Source: Planococcus citri
Taxonomy: Eukaryota; Arthropoda; Insecta; Hemiptera; Pseudococcidae
Direction of reading: 5' to 3'
NCBI RefSeq assembly: GCF_950023065.1
Contig: NC_088679.1
Location: forward strand, 33,356,001 to 33,420,000
DNA: 64,000 nucleotides
Part shown: piece by piece, positions 56,501-64,000 of the stretch
Layout: each line of letters begins with the position of its first letter
Position numbering within the stretch: the stretch's first letter is position 1
Notes under the pieces: model-generated
Told to the model about the DNA's origin: nothing
Databases searched by the model: none
Seen by the model: the letters and a program-made list of their open reading frames with translations, nothing else
Translations under genes and position numbers: made by a program

Positions 56501-59500
56501 ATTTTCTCATCAAATAATATCAACATTTAATTCTCTTTTACCTACAAATGGATTTATTATGAGATCGTGGAGAGTTTTCAATTTTTCATGTTGTCAATTT
56601 ATTCGATTTCGAAACTGGACGACTTCATACTTAAATCGACCTAACGAAATTTGCCATGTTTTTTCGATTTCTTCGAGGCATTGGAAATTGAGCATGAAAA
56701 TTTGAACGTATCATCTTCACATCTCAATTTAATACTAGATTTTTGCGATAAATTAATCTGGAAAACCATACCAGAAGAAAGACAGGTGGAATAACAACTG
56801 TAAAATTTCCACTCGGAATTTCGAAACGTGAAATTGAAATTACAAAATTATCTTCATCAGATACATTTTATCCGAAAATTCTCGATTTTTAATTAGCGAA
56901 CGAAGTTTCATAATTGGCAATCCATTATAATTAAAGAAAAATGAATTATAATCGATTAATAATAAATAATTTCAAGATATCGATTTGATTAATCGATTCG
57001 ATCATGTTTGTCAGACAATGTTGGGTTTAAAAAGCTGAAAAATAAATTTATAGCAGTCAAGGTATAACTTATGATGTGGGCATTGTATATTTTGAATTGG
57101 TAATCAGTCAAAGAACGAGTGAAATTATTTGACCAAATTTTAAATAAGTGTGTAATTATTACCCCATTAAAATTCATTATTATTACCAGTGTAACTACAT
57201 TTTTGAATACGTTAACATCAATCAATTGAAAATATTACCAAAAAATGGTTACGAGTAGTTATACAGAGACACACACCTTGTCTAAAGAAATTGAAAACTT
57301 AATTTACACCAAGGTGTACTTGAATTAATATTATTTTCGCACGAGCTCGTTACGTACGAGTAAATACCTACTTGATACTTTTTCGATTAGATAAAGAGAT
57401 TGTTAGCTCGTTGAGACTATTTTATTAGTCTTAATCGCGTTTAATTTCACGAAGAACGTTTCTGATGTGCGAATAATTCGCAAATACCGGTGACTTATTA
57501 CACATTATGAAAGCTTGGATTTTCTCGTACTTTCTACAGTAGTAAAAAATACTCCAACTGGGACTCGAAATGGCTTCACCTTGCGATTGTTTTTTCGCAT
57601 TTTCAAGTCGTTTTACGAATGAAATGAAAATTTCTACCGTAAAAGAAAACGAATGCGATGAAACGAAACTTTTTTCGGTATACGACGATGCACATACAAT
57701 ATTAAATTCGTCACGAGAACGGAACTCAACTCAATTACTCCTTGATTATTTTTTTATTCAGTTTATTTACGCGATAATTGATCTTGATGGAGTTTAATCC
57801 AAGTCCAGAATATTCTTCCTAATTCCTAAAGTAATATGTTACTTTTAATCTTACAGATTAATCCCCGACTAAGTGTAAAAAATAAAATTTGTCCAAGAGT
57901 TAATTAAGCTAGGTATAGAAACTATTGTGTTGACATTTTTTTTTTTTGCGATATGTGATTTTTTTTGTAAATTTTTGTTTTACAGTTGTAATGAAGCAGA
58001 ACATTGGCGTATGTCAGTTCGCGTCGCCGTTAGATGTAGATATTCATAGCAAACCAGAGGTAGCTATCATTCATATGTGTTTTTAATTTTTATATGTATT
58101 TATTTATAACGGAGTTTTTCACGAAGTATTGAAAATATCACAAATTGTATTTCTGAAATACGAATTGTCGAGCTTATTTTTGCCCGTGAATATGATACCT
58201 ACATAAATATTCACGGTGTCCTGCCACAAAACATCCTCCTTCCATCAATAACATAGGCAACTTATTTTGAGCTCATGTATGAATGTTCGCCTAGTCCCAG
58301 AATTGAAGGAGCAGGGCTATGCTCACTTTAAAATCTTGTTTCGTCACTTAAGACATCAAGAGTGTAATACGTCAAAAGTTACACTTTATGGTTCTGAATT
58401 GCTAATATCGTCTGAATTTTTTTAAAGCATTTGTGATCATTGATCAACTGTTCTAGACGAATTACATGAAAAAACGTGTTCAAAAGTTTATCATTTTTAC
58501 TTTTATTTGCCCAATGGCGGAGTTATTCTGTGGTGAAGCATTTTATATAATGAACTAAAAAGAGCAAACTGTGACAGCTTAAATACGACAAAAACTTACA
58601 GTTGGTTTGTTTTTGCAGATGAGACCTTTTTAATGTGATATTCTCAATTATTGGCTTCAAAATGTGATAATGTGAATTACTTGAGTACTTTTATCGTTGC
58701 TACAGTGAAAATATATTGTTTGATTTGAAAAAGATGCTGATATTTTTAAATGGCTGAAAATTTGAAAAAATTCTGCATTTATCTCGAAAACTCGACTGCA
58801 TTTTTCACCCAAAATGAATAGTTTTCCCAAGTTGATCCCTCAAAGACGAAAAATATATTTAAAAGTTATACAAGTTTGAAGTTATAAAAATTCAGTTCAG
58901 AAAAAAATTCGAATTTTTTTCCCAAAATTGTTCAAAATTTATAAAAAATATTATTAAGTAAGTGATTTTTTTGTTCGTATTGTGCTGTTTTATAAATTTT
59001 GAATTAACCTTAGGTTTTGAAGATGACTTTTTAACAAAAATTTTCGGGGCTGAGTTTTTAGATTTCAAACACACATAATTTTTCAACTTACTAATCATAA
59101 ATCAAGATCGAAAAATTTCTTCAAGAAAGTTTTATAAAAATAAATACTCCAGGAGGAATTGAGAAAGCTTTTTGAGATTTTTAAAAATAATGGCAAAAAA
59201 CATCGATTTTTGAACATTAGTTTTGAATGGCTCACCTAGTGCTCTTTTTGATGTTCTAAACCTAAAATTTTCCGAAAATGTTATGTTTCGCTATTCAAAG
59301 TAATTTTCGATTAAATCATTTGCATTTTGGGGGGGGGGGCAATTGCGTTGAATAATCAAAGAAATTTTGAAAATTTGAAAAACAATCTTGGGTTAAAATA
59401 TTGCCAACTTTATCCCCCCTCCAACAGATTGAGGAAAACTCCATAACTCTGAGAAAATGGAAAATTTGGGTGTGAAATTTTGAACCAGCTCTTTTCTTTT

Positions 59501-61484
59501 TCCAACAGGAAATTGTGAAGTTTTTGGAGAATGCTTCACCCATGAAAAATTAAACGTTCAAAGACATTGATAATGGTAAAAAAAATTGATACGTTAAATG
59601 TTGAACGTTCCTTCCCCTTCCCCTTCCCCTTCCCCTTCCCCTATAACAGGGTGTCTGACGGTCATGGAAGTCATGAATTTTGCTCGAAACACACTTGAAC
59701 ATTTTTTAGAGAGCCCATAAAATTAAACAAAAATAAACAAATAAAGAATTAGTTCAGAAAATCAAAAAAATGAAATACGAGTATGTATCTAATTTTTGAT
59801 CCTGTAAAAAGTGGCGACCCTGTTCGACAAGTAAATAGACTATTATGTATATCTCTATTTACTGGATAAAAATGTGAAAAATAGGTCATGAAAAAGTCAT
59901 GATTTTTTGTCTCGGAGTTTTGTTAGACACCCTGTATAAAGAAGTCGTAAAATGTTTGAAAAATGTAATGCCAAAAGCCTTGAATTTTCATATTTTTGAA
60001 ATTTTGTAAAACATTTTTATAAGAACTATTGAAAATGGTCTGAAAAAGTTTGAAACATTCGTGACAAAATTCGTATCTTATTTCGAATTTTACAATTGTG
60101 TAATTCTGTGAATTGATCAAGTCTTTAGGAGTTTCATAAAACTAATTCAGAAACTGCCAAAATTGTGCAACATCTTGCCAATATGATTGAAATTGTTTGA
60201 AAAATCACTTTGAATATTGCAAAAACCTATTTGATAGGTAATAATTTTATAGAACTTAAAAGAAGAGTGATATTTTTTGATGAGTTTTTATTATTTTTCA
60301 CCTTCTGTGTATTAAAGATATTTTTTCCATCATCATTTTGTCAAACAAATATTTGGTTATATTATTAATTTTCATCCAAGTTGAAAATTTCCATATTTTG
60401 AGCTCTTCTTGTCAATATTTCATGAATTTTTGATAGTATTTCAACCTTCAAATATGTTATGGTCCATTAAAAAGCCACATTTTTATTATTTCTATGTATT
60501 TTTCATGCAATTTTTAGTGGATCTTACAACATTTTTTCATTCTTACATTATGAATATAATATCTATAATTGTTAACTATACAAGATGTTTCATCTCAGAG
60601 TAAACTCATTTTATCAGTGACTTAAGCCATCGATCTTGAGTCCGTTCATAATGTTTGCCTATCTTGGAATCCCAAAAGAGCTGAAACGTTACGCGAAACA
60701 GAAATTAATTTTAGTTATATTTATTTTGATTGTTGAACGGCGGTGGCCCCTTTGATTCCACATTAGGCAACCGTACATAATATACGAATTCAAGATGGGT
60801 TGCCTACGTCACTATTGGCAGAAAATTATTCCCGGATGGAACCCCCTGTATATTTTTTTCCCCCATTTATTTTTATTAATAAATTCTCAAATTCAACAGG
60901 CCGTAGTCTTAGAAGGAAAGTACTGGAAAAGGAAACTAAGCGCTGTTACCGCCGAATATAAAAGATGGAGAATGTCCTATCAAAAATCGCCATTGAGTCC
61001 GACCACGGAACAAGATATGGTTAGTATTTTATTTTTAGATTCAATTAAATTGCTATTTACACGCGTCTGTCTAAATAACACCTATTAATTAATTCAACAT
61101 ATTTTCTCGATCATCTAAACTATAATTTTTCAATCGTTCGATTCTGCATACATGCATGTGCAAGTAATAAAATATAGGTATAATTTCTCTTATATCAGCT
61201 TGCTTACTGGTCTGTTGGGAACTTGTGGAGAAAAAAAAACTTATTAGAAAGTTGTTATTAAGATTTGTAAATATGCTATTTTGTTCAATTAATATGTACA
61301 CCAATGATGTTGAAATTATTTTACTATTTTTAGCTGACCGAAACGTTAGACTGGAGTTCGACCAGTATCATCCATGATAGTGCGATGATGGTAGACGAAG
61401 ACTACATGGATTTCATGAGCGATACACTTTTTACTACGATCGCCGCAAATCAACCTTTCGCTTTTCCAGATACGAGGGAAATAG
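30691..61484 (+). CDS. Mondo: Mondo/ChREBP-type bHLH-ZIP factor, 5' half (5 exons, partial)
   Basis: Glucose-6-phosphate-responsive transcription factor that partners Mlx and moves from cytosol to nucleus. Coding segments: 30691-30962, 51365-51471, 57986-58059, 60900-61019, 61334-61484, together 241 codons plus one base, running off the window through the last intron. Phases 2, 1, 0, 0, 1 all agree. Recognised Mondo conserved regions in order: TIHSGHFMVSHFEADAQDDE (21-40), the leucine-rich export-signal region SIETSLTQLFQCMSIAY (74-90), the 14-3-3-binding region LTSPKWNRFKGVRLKWKEKI (94-113) with RLNNVIWRCWHMQ, GVCQFASPLD (134-143), GKYWKRKLSAVTAEYKRWR (157-175), and the acidic YMDFMSDTLFTT followed by QPFAFPDTREI (215-241). 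All N-terminal sensing motifs are intact. The bHLH-ZIP and dimerisation domains are not in the window. Start chosen at 30691 (A at -3); ATGs at 30679 and 30703 are in frame, and a stop at 30631 limits the ORF. Confidence 0.93.
30963..32864. other. 5' part of Mondo intron 1
   Basis: GC-richer up to about 32100, then AT-rich with poly(G) runs (13 G at 32492-32504 and another at about 32591). No coding exon recognised. Confidence 0.5.
32865..33108. repeat. Foldback repeat, arms about 80-95 bp
   Basis: The left arm (32865-32945: CCAAAACATCGAAAA ... ATTTTGGAGCGCAGTAGTGC followed by CAATTTTTTGG) is the inverted match of 33018-33108 (CCAAAAAATTGGCACTACTG ... TTTTCGAAGTTTTGG). The loop is about 70 bases. 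Confidence 0.75.
33109..35400. other. Mondo intron 1 segment, no gene seen
   Basis: From about 33440 to 33835 it holds degenerate repeats of GACnATTTTGGnnAAAnnn followed by ACTTTT. ORFs such as 34171-34440 and 34816-35127 are Phe/Leu/Ser-rich translations of T-rich DNA with no protein character. Confidence 0.5.
35401..35633. mobile_element. MITE with about 63-bp terminal inverted repeats
   Basis: The left arm (35401-35464) starts CACCGAAAAAAA and ends CAGTAACCGGATCCCATTCA followed by AAAAT. The right arm (35572-35633) is its inverted copy (ATTTTTGGATGGGATCCGGT ... CAGTG). Both ends are flanked by TA (35399-35400 and 35634-35635). The 233-bp length, the CACTGAAA-type ends and TA flanks fit a Tc1/mariner-related MITE. 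The interior also carries paired TTTACTATGAGA/GTAAA words. Confidence 0.85.
35636..41071. other. Mondo intron 1 segment, no gene seen
   Basis: Contains GC-richer patches at about 36020-36360 and 37030-37420 (the latter with a CCAAT-type ATTGG at 37281 and a possible donor GG|GTAAGC near 37164), a 31-T run (38294-38324), a 20-T run (38524-38543) and a poly(G) run near 39959. No exon could be supported. Confidence 0.45.
38294..38324. repeat. Poly(T) tract, 31 bases
   Basis: Uninterrupted T run in Mondo intron 1. A 20-base T run follows at 38524-38543. Confidence 0.9.
41072..41251 (-). CDS. Possible small nested ORF with its own TATA promoter (59 aa)
   Basis: The - strand ORF from ATG 41251 (A at -3) reads MTFENLLFPTGHRPVATHSL, PAATVTEQTISPVQTDVVYF, FDSNYFAVWNSKRIAALTM and a TAA. 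It is not recognised. Upstream on the - strand is TATATAAAA (41329-41321). An initiator-like GCAGTAT has its A at 41297, 32 bases from the TATA box. That spacing is what a TATA/Inr core promoter would show, giving a 46-base leader. The region is GC-richer than the flanking intron. Against it: a CCTACAG|GT at about 41219 could instead be a splice acceptor, no AATAAA follows closely, and other frames are also open. Confidence 0.3.
   Translation of the reverse strand: MTFENLLFPTGHRPVATHSLPAATVTEQTISPVQTDVVYFFDSNYFAVWNSKRIAALTM
41321..41372. promoter_or_regulatory. Divergent pair of TATA boxes
   Basis: TATATAAAA on the - strand (41329-41321) and TATAAATA on the + strand (41365-41372) point away from each other within about 50 bases. 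Each has an initiator-like word downstream (A at 41297 on -, TCATTC with A at 41389 on +). This suggests a bidirectional promoter inside Mondo intron 1. Confidence 0.35.
41390..41615 (+). other. Possible non-coding first exon of an alternative Mondo transcript
   Basis: GC-richer sequence from the + strand TATA region to a good donor ATACA|GTAAGA (GT at 41616). It includes a (CGCCAT)3 run at 41423-41444. No long ORF in a frame that fits Mondo exon 2, so if it is an exon it is a leader. Purely inferential. Confidence 0.25.
41616..46291. other. Mondo intron 1 segment, no gene seen
   Basis: AT-rich with a 22-T run near 42630, a 44-A run at 44515-44558 and a poly(T) run near 45005. ORFs are low-complexity. 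Confidence 0.5.
44515..44558. repeat. Poly(A) tract, 44 bases
   Basis: Uninterrupted A run, the longest homopolymer in the window. No retroelement body or target duplication was recognised next to it. Confidence 0.9.
46292..46486 (+). CDS. Unrecognised 64-codon ORF in a GC-richer patch
   Basis: ATG 46292 opens MCASMSLKNTMNEILLQSTD, RTLQQVHLYQRRSINIEKRN and so on, to KFPPVL and TAA. The composition (charged, amphipathic) is more protein-like than neighbouring ORFs. A good donor CAACAG|GTACAC occurs inside at 46366 in phase 0, which does not fit Mondo exon 2 (needs phase 2). No promoter or poly(A) signal stands out. It may be chance. Confidence 0.18.
   Translation: MCASMSLKNTMNEILLQSTDRTLQQVHLYQRRSINIEKRNKTTVARIKIYLRSWNAALKFPPVL
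46487..51364. other. 3' part of Mondo intron 1
   Basis: GC-richer to about 47480, including a sharply GC-rich 60-mer (47352-47411) ending at AAG|GTTTGT. Then come purine-rich repeats with poly(G) runs, two related blocks sharing TCATATTCGnnTTCAGC near 48125 and 48522, and CTCCAG-family fragments (49430-50050). A TGACGTCA lies at 50488-50495. The exon 2 acceptor is TTTTTATTTTTGCAG. Confidence 0.45.
51365..51471 (+). CDS. Mondo: Mondo coding exon 2
   Basis: Completes Arg91 and encodes QKLTSPKWNRFKGVRLKWKE and KIRLNNVIWRCWHMQ, the most strongly conserved Mondo stretch (14-3-3 binding region). Leaves in phase 1 at AAT|GTGAGT. Confidence 0.95.
52911..53711. mobile_element. 801-bp element with about 34-bp terminal inverted repeats
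   Basis: The left end CATTCCACGTCAATTAGACC followed by AAGAAGTGGTA (52911-52942) and the right end, inverted (53711-53680), CATTCTACGTCAATTGCACC followed by AAGAAGTGGTA, differ at only a few positions. No transposase ORF is inside. No clear target duplication, so the exact ends may be off by a few bases and the superfamily is not assigned. Confidence 0.75.
54073..54098. repeat. (GGAGA)n microsatellite
   Basis: Five tandem GGAGA units in Mondo intron 2. Confidence 0.9.
57570..57797 (+). CDS. Unrecognised 75-codon ORF just upstream of Mondo exon 3
   Basis: ATG 57570 has A at -3 and opens MASPCDCFFAFSSRFTNEMK, ISTVKENECDETKLFSVYDD, then AHTILNSSRERNSTQLL and a hydrophobic end. The middle part is acidic and protein-like. 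An AATAAA follows at about 57882. Internal donors (for example TCG|GTATAC) are in phase 0, whereas Mondo exon 3 needs phase 1, so it is not an in-frame Mondo first exon. Not recognised; chance is quite possible. Confidence 0.2.
   Translation: MASPCDCFFAFSSRFTNEMKISTVKENECDETKLFSVYDDAHTILNSSRERNSTQLLLDYFFIQFIYAIIDLDGV
57986..58059 (+). CDS. Mondo: Mondo coding exon 3
   Basis: Completes Phe127 and encodes VMKQNIGVCQFASPLDVDIH and SKPE. The VCQFxSPLD part is a family hallmark. Acceptor TTTGTTTTACAG, donor GAG|GTAGCT, phase 0 out. Confidence 0.92.
59609..59641. repeat. (TTCCCC)n microsatellite
   Basis: About five tandem CCTTCC/TTCCCC units directly abutting the TATAA target duplication of the next element. 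Confidence 0.9.
59647..59934. mobile_element. 288-bp MITE with CAGGGTGTCT ends and TATAA duplication
   Basis: The left end CAGGGTGTCTGAC and the inverted right end CAGGGTGTCTAAC differ at one position in 13. Both sides carry TATAA (59642-59646 and 59935-59939), a perfect five-base flanking duplication. No ORF inside. Superfamily not assigned. Confidence 0.85.
60581..60848. mobile_element. 268-bp MITE, CAGGGGGTT-type end, next to Mondo exon 4
   Basis: Left end CAAGATGTTTCATC and inverted right end CAGGGGGTTCCATC form a degenerate TIR. TATA flanks both ends (60577-60580 and 60849-60852), as in the element at 59647. The right end lies only about 50 bases from the acceptor of Mondo exon 4, so the element supplies sequence close to the branch-point region. 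A partial relative is at 10190-10333. Confidence 0.7.
60900..61019 (+). CDS. Mondo: Mondo coding exon 4
   Basis: Forty codons, AVVLEGKYWKRKLSAVTAEY, KRWRMSYQKSPLSPTTEQDM. GKYWKRxLxxVxxEYxKWR is the conserved Mondo region after the 14-3-3 site. Acceptor TTCAACAG, donor ATG|GTTAGT. Confidence 0.93.
61020..61333. other. Mondo intron 4
   Basis: Short 314-base AT-rich intron, nothing else seen. Ends TTACTATTTTTAG. Confidence 0.85.
61334..61484 (+). CDS. Mondo: Mondo coding exon 5
   Basis: Fifty codons plus one base: LTETLDWSSTSIIHDSAMMV, DEDYMDFMSDTLFTTIAANQ, PFAFPDTREI. The acidic MDFMSDTLFT and the FPDTREI motif match the conserved activation/sensing segment of the family. Donor ATAG|GTAATT, phase 1. 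Confidence 0.92.
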
Positions 61485-64000
61485 GTAATTTTTTTGTGAA
61501 TTTTTATCGACCTAGATGTTTGAAAATTTTTTATGGGTTCTTTGATTTTAAAAAGTATGTTTCCTATGAAGTCTGCATCGATCAGTATCCTACGTTTCTA
61601 GATTGAATATTGAGCTTTTGATTCTCCAAAGTACAATTGAGTAATATTTTATCGTATGAAATACGAGCGAAGTTTCCTGTTTTGAAATAAAATAAAATCA
61701 ACGATCATTCAAGTGATTTGAAAAAATCACTCAAGTATTGGAAGAAAATTTTGTGAACATTTTTCAGCAATATGATCGGAAATGTTCGCCATCCACGACG
61801 AGTCATGAAGCTTGAAAACGATTTTTTGAAGTTGTAACACGTACAAGTTTTCGACTTGATTTTTTGCAATGTCAGACTAGAGATTTATGTCTTCGAGTCG
61901 AAATCAAATATAGACTTTGTAATGACGGTATAAATTTCGAGTGGCAAATACGTAGAAATTACGTACCTTTTTAAGACTTTGTATTAGAGAAGATTCTGAT
62001 ATCATGCACGCGTCTAGTTTCTTAATCTGCAGTGGTGTGATAATTGAAATTGAAATTCGAGTGGTTTATGGCGCTGTCTCGAGTTGATGCCGTCTCCCAA
62101 AATCATTGACCTGATGCCAGGCATAGTTTATTTGTAGTAAGCTGAAATATCTGCGAGACTGGTTTGTTTATAAATTTAAAGAGTCAGAGAATGAAGGATG
62201 AGCATTGTGAATATGAGCTAATAGCTCGTGGTTCGTTTAGTGGTGTAAATTATTGGAATTGATTAGTACTAGTGTAAATAAGAGTGAATTTTTTCGAACT
62301 TAAATACCAATAAATTTACAGTCGAGATTGTTAGCACATTTTCAAATTGTGTTTTCGAACGATAACGAAGTGGAAAATTTTATTTTTGAAATGAGCAGTC
62401 ATATTGGTCGTTGTGATTTACAAGTTCGCGTTGATTTTATATTATTTTTGGGCTAATAGTATAATCGCGAAAGGAAAAAAAAAGAAATTTCGGCGATTTG
62501 AAGGTTAAAAGCGATTTTATGGTTGTATCGTAATCGAGAACGTATTTAGAAAAAAATTAGCCGGTATGGCGTTTTTTTTAGGCTCTCCTTTCTTGAGGGT
62601 CCACTCCCTTTCCAGCAAATAGTGGCATCTCTGTCCCTGTAGCCTCTTATCGAAAAATTTTCAAAGCAAAAGTTGTACATCTGAGTCTTGCGATCATTTT
62701 AATTACTCTAAAAAATTTGATTCGAGTCCTCCCTCCCCTCCAATTTCAAACATTGAGAGCGCAAAAACCCCCAATTCAGTTTTTTGTGATTTCCATCAAA
62801 ACTACATCTAAAAATTTATCAGGAAGAGAGCAGCGACTGAGCAATTTTTTCACTCTGCATTTACATAAAATTAAATCGGAAGGAATTTATCCATTGAACA
62901 TTTTTTTTAAAAAGTTAATTGATGATTAGAAGACTGTTCAATTTTGAAATCAACGTCTTATTTCTTAACCACATTTTGTGGTATCTTTCTGTATTTAACG
63001 ATACTGAATACATTTCATTATCAAGGTCATCATCTCCGGAGATTTTTTGTGTGTGATACTTTGTATAGGTTTCATGATACATGTCTTTTTAAAATGCAAA
63101 ATTATAATAGATTTAAGTATAGGAAATATTCCTTCATGATTTGAATTTTTAATTTTTTTTTTCAATTTTTAAAATTCGATTTATTATACTTACTTTTATA
63201 ATTTCAAAGACATTTTTATTTGAAAAAAAAAGTAGTTTCAAGTTACCATTTTGAACAATCTTGAGCCAAATTTGCAAATTAGATTCCGATAAAGTGTAGG
63301 AGGTTGATACAGGTGATTCACAAATGTTGTTTAAATTAACGTAGCATTTTGTGATCGGAGAAGTAGGTAAATATGAAAATTATTTAAAAATATATTGTGG
63401 AATTTTGGATTACGAACTTCATGTCTAAAAGCTACAGCCTATACAGAGATTGAATTCAGGGCTACTCATACTTTTTTTAGACTCTGAGTAGTCTGGAAAT
63501 GTTAGAAGTTCATACATATAATGGTGCTTTTTAGTTTTTTCAGTTTTTGGATTTTAATGATTTTCATTGCTTCTTTACAAAAAAAAAAAAAAAAAAGGCA
63601 CAGAATTCTTTTAGGGTTGCAGAAATTATGCAACATTTATTCAAATCAGTTTCCGTATGTTTGCCTAACCCAACTCTAAGAAAATATCATGCTGATTCAA
63701 AAAAATGTCGATTTTGATTAGATACAATTTTTAATTGATAGATGTTCAAAACTTGATGATTTCTTGTCAATATGAACCTTTGTAATATTTCATAATTTTT
63801 TCCTATCTCATATTTATATATGTACATATTTGTATTATTCATTTTTTTGAATAAAAAAAATACTTTTTGGCCATAAAGTTATAAATGAGTTTGCAAGATC
63901 AAAAAATTGCCTCCAACAGAGTGGTTTTTTTGTTTCGATAAAGAGTATAAAAATCCTACTCTTAATTACATAATTATAAAATAATTGAAATCAAAACAAT
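61485..64000. other. Mondo intron 5, continuing past the window
   Basis: AT-rich; no exon with phase 1 entry and Mondo-like sequence was found up to the right edge. ORFs are short and low-complexity. The rest of Mondo, including bHLH-ZIP, must lie further right. Confidence 0.6.

Larger units (their letters stand above)
51472..57985. other. Mondo intron 2
   Basis: About 6.5 kb. Holds the TIR element at 52911-53711, a (GGAGA)n microsatellite (54073-54098) and a GC-richer patch at about 57280-57830 with a 75-codon ORF. Confidence 0.6.
58060..60899. other. Mondo intron 3
   Basis: About 2.8 kb. Two MITEs of one family (59647-59934, 60581-60848) and a (TTCCCC)n tract. No exon seen. Confidence 0.65.

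Noticed and set aside
1..64000. tRNA, rRNA or CRISPR features
   Set aside because: No GGTTCGAnTCC-type B box with a matching A box, no rRNA core words, and no spacer-separated direct repeats were found by reading.

Overview
The window is eukaryotic nuclear DNA and almost certainly from an arthropod. It is AT-rich, its genes are split by GT-AG introns of 85 bp to about 20 kb, and it is full of homopolymer tracts and small inverted-repeat elements. The abundance of TACCTACC-type words, long T/A runs and low GC looks like a sternorrhynchan hemipteran (aphid or scale-insect type). That placement is a guess from sequence style, not from a phylogenetic marker.

Two conserved genes can be reconstructed exon by exon on the + strand. 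(1) An inositol-1,4,5-trisphosphate 3-kinase gene runs from 8304 to 24835: seven coding exons, all six introns in phase 0, 399 residues, with a complete IPK-family catalytic domain in the C-terminal two thirds. (2) The 5' half of a Mondo/ChREBP (MLXIP-type) bHLH-ZIP factor gene starts near 30691 and runs off the right edge. Its five coding exons carry the N-terminal nutrient-sensing Mondo conserved regions. The bHLH-ZIP part lies outside the window. The first Mondo intron is about 20.4 kb. Both genes link to nutrient or Ca2+ signalling, but nothing here shows that they act together.

Less certain gene content: a two-exon - strand gene for a 60-residue secreted peptide between the two large genes (26932-27247); an alternative first coding exon for the kinase (14184-14285); a GC-richer island at about 41.07-41.62 kb in Mondo intron 1 with divergent TATA boxes, a 59-codon - strand ORF and a possible non-coding + strand first exon; and a partial ORF at the left edge on the - strand.

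Most of the remaining sequence is intergenic or intronic and rich in non-autonomous elements. There are elements with terminal inverted repeats and TA or TATA(A) flanking duplications (6219-7009, 35401-35633, 59647-59934, 60581-60848), a larger TIR element (52911-53711), long foldbacks (17124-17465, 22675-23525, 32865-33108), a 34-bp minisatellite with about 110-bp higher-order structure (20500-20930), and diverged tandem repeats (10333-10565, 12440-13000). No rRNA, tRNA or CRISPR array was seen.
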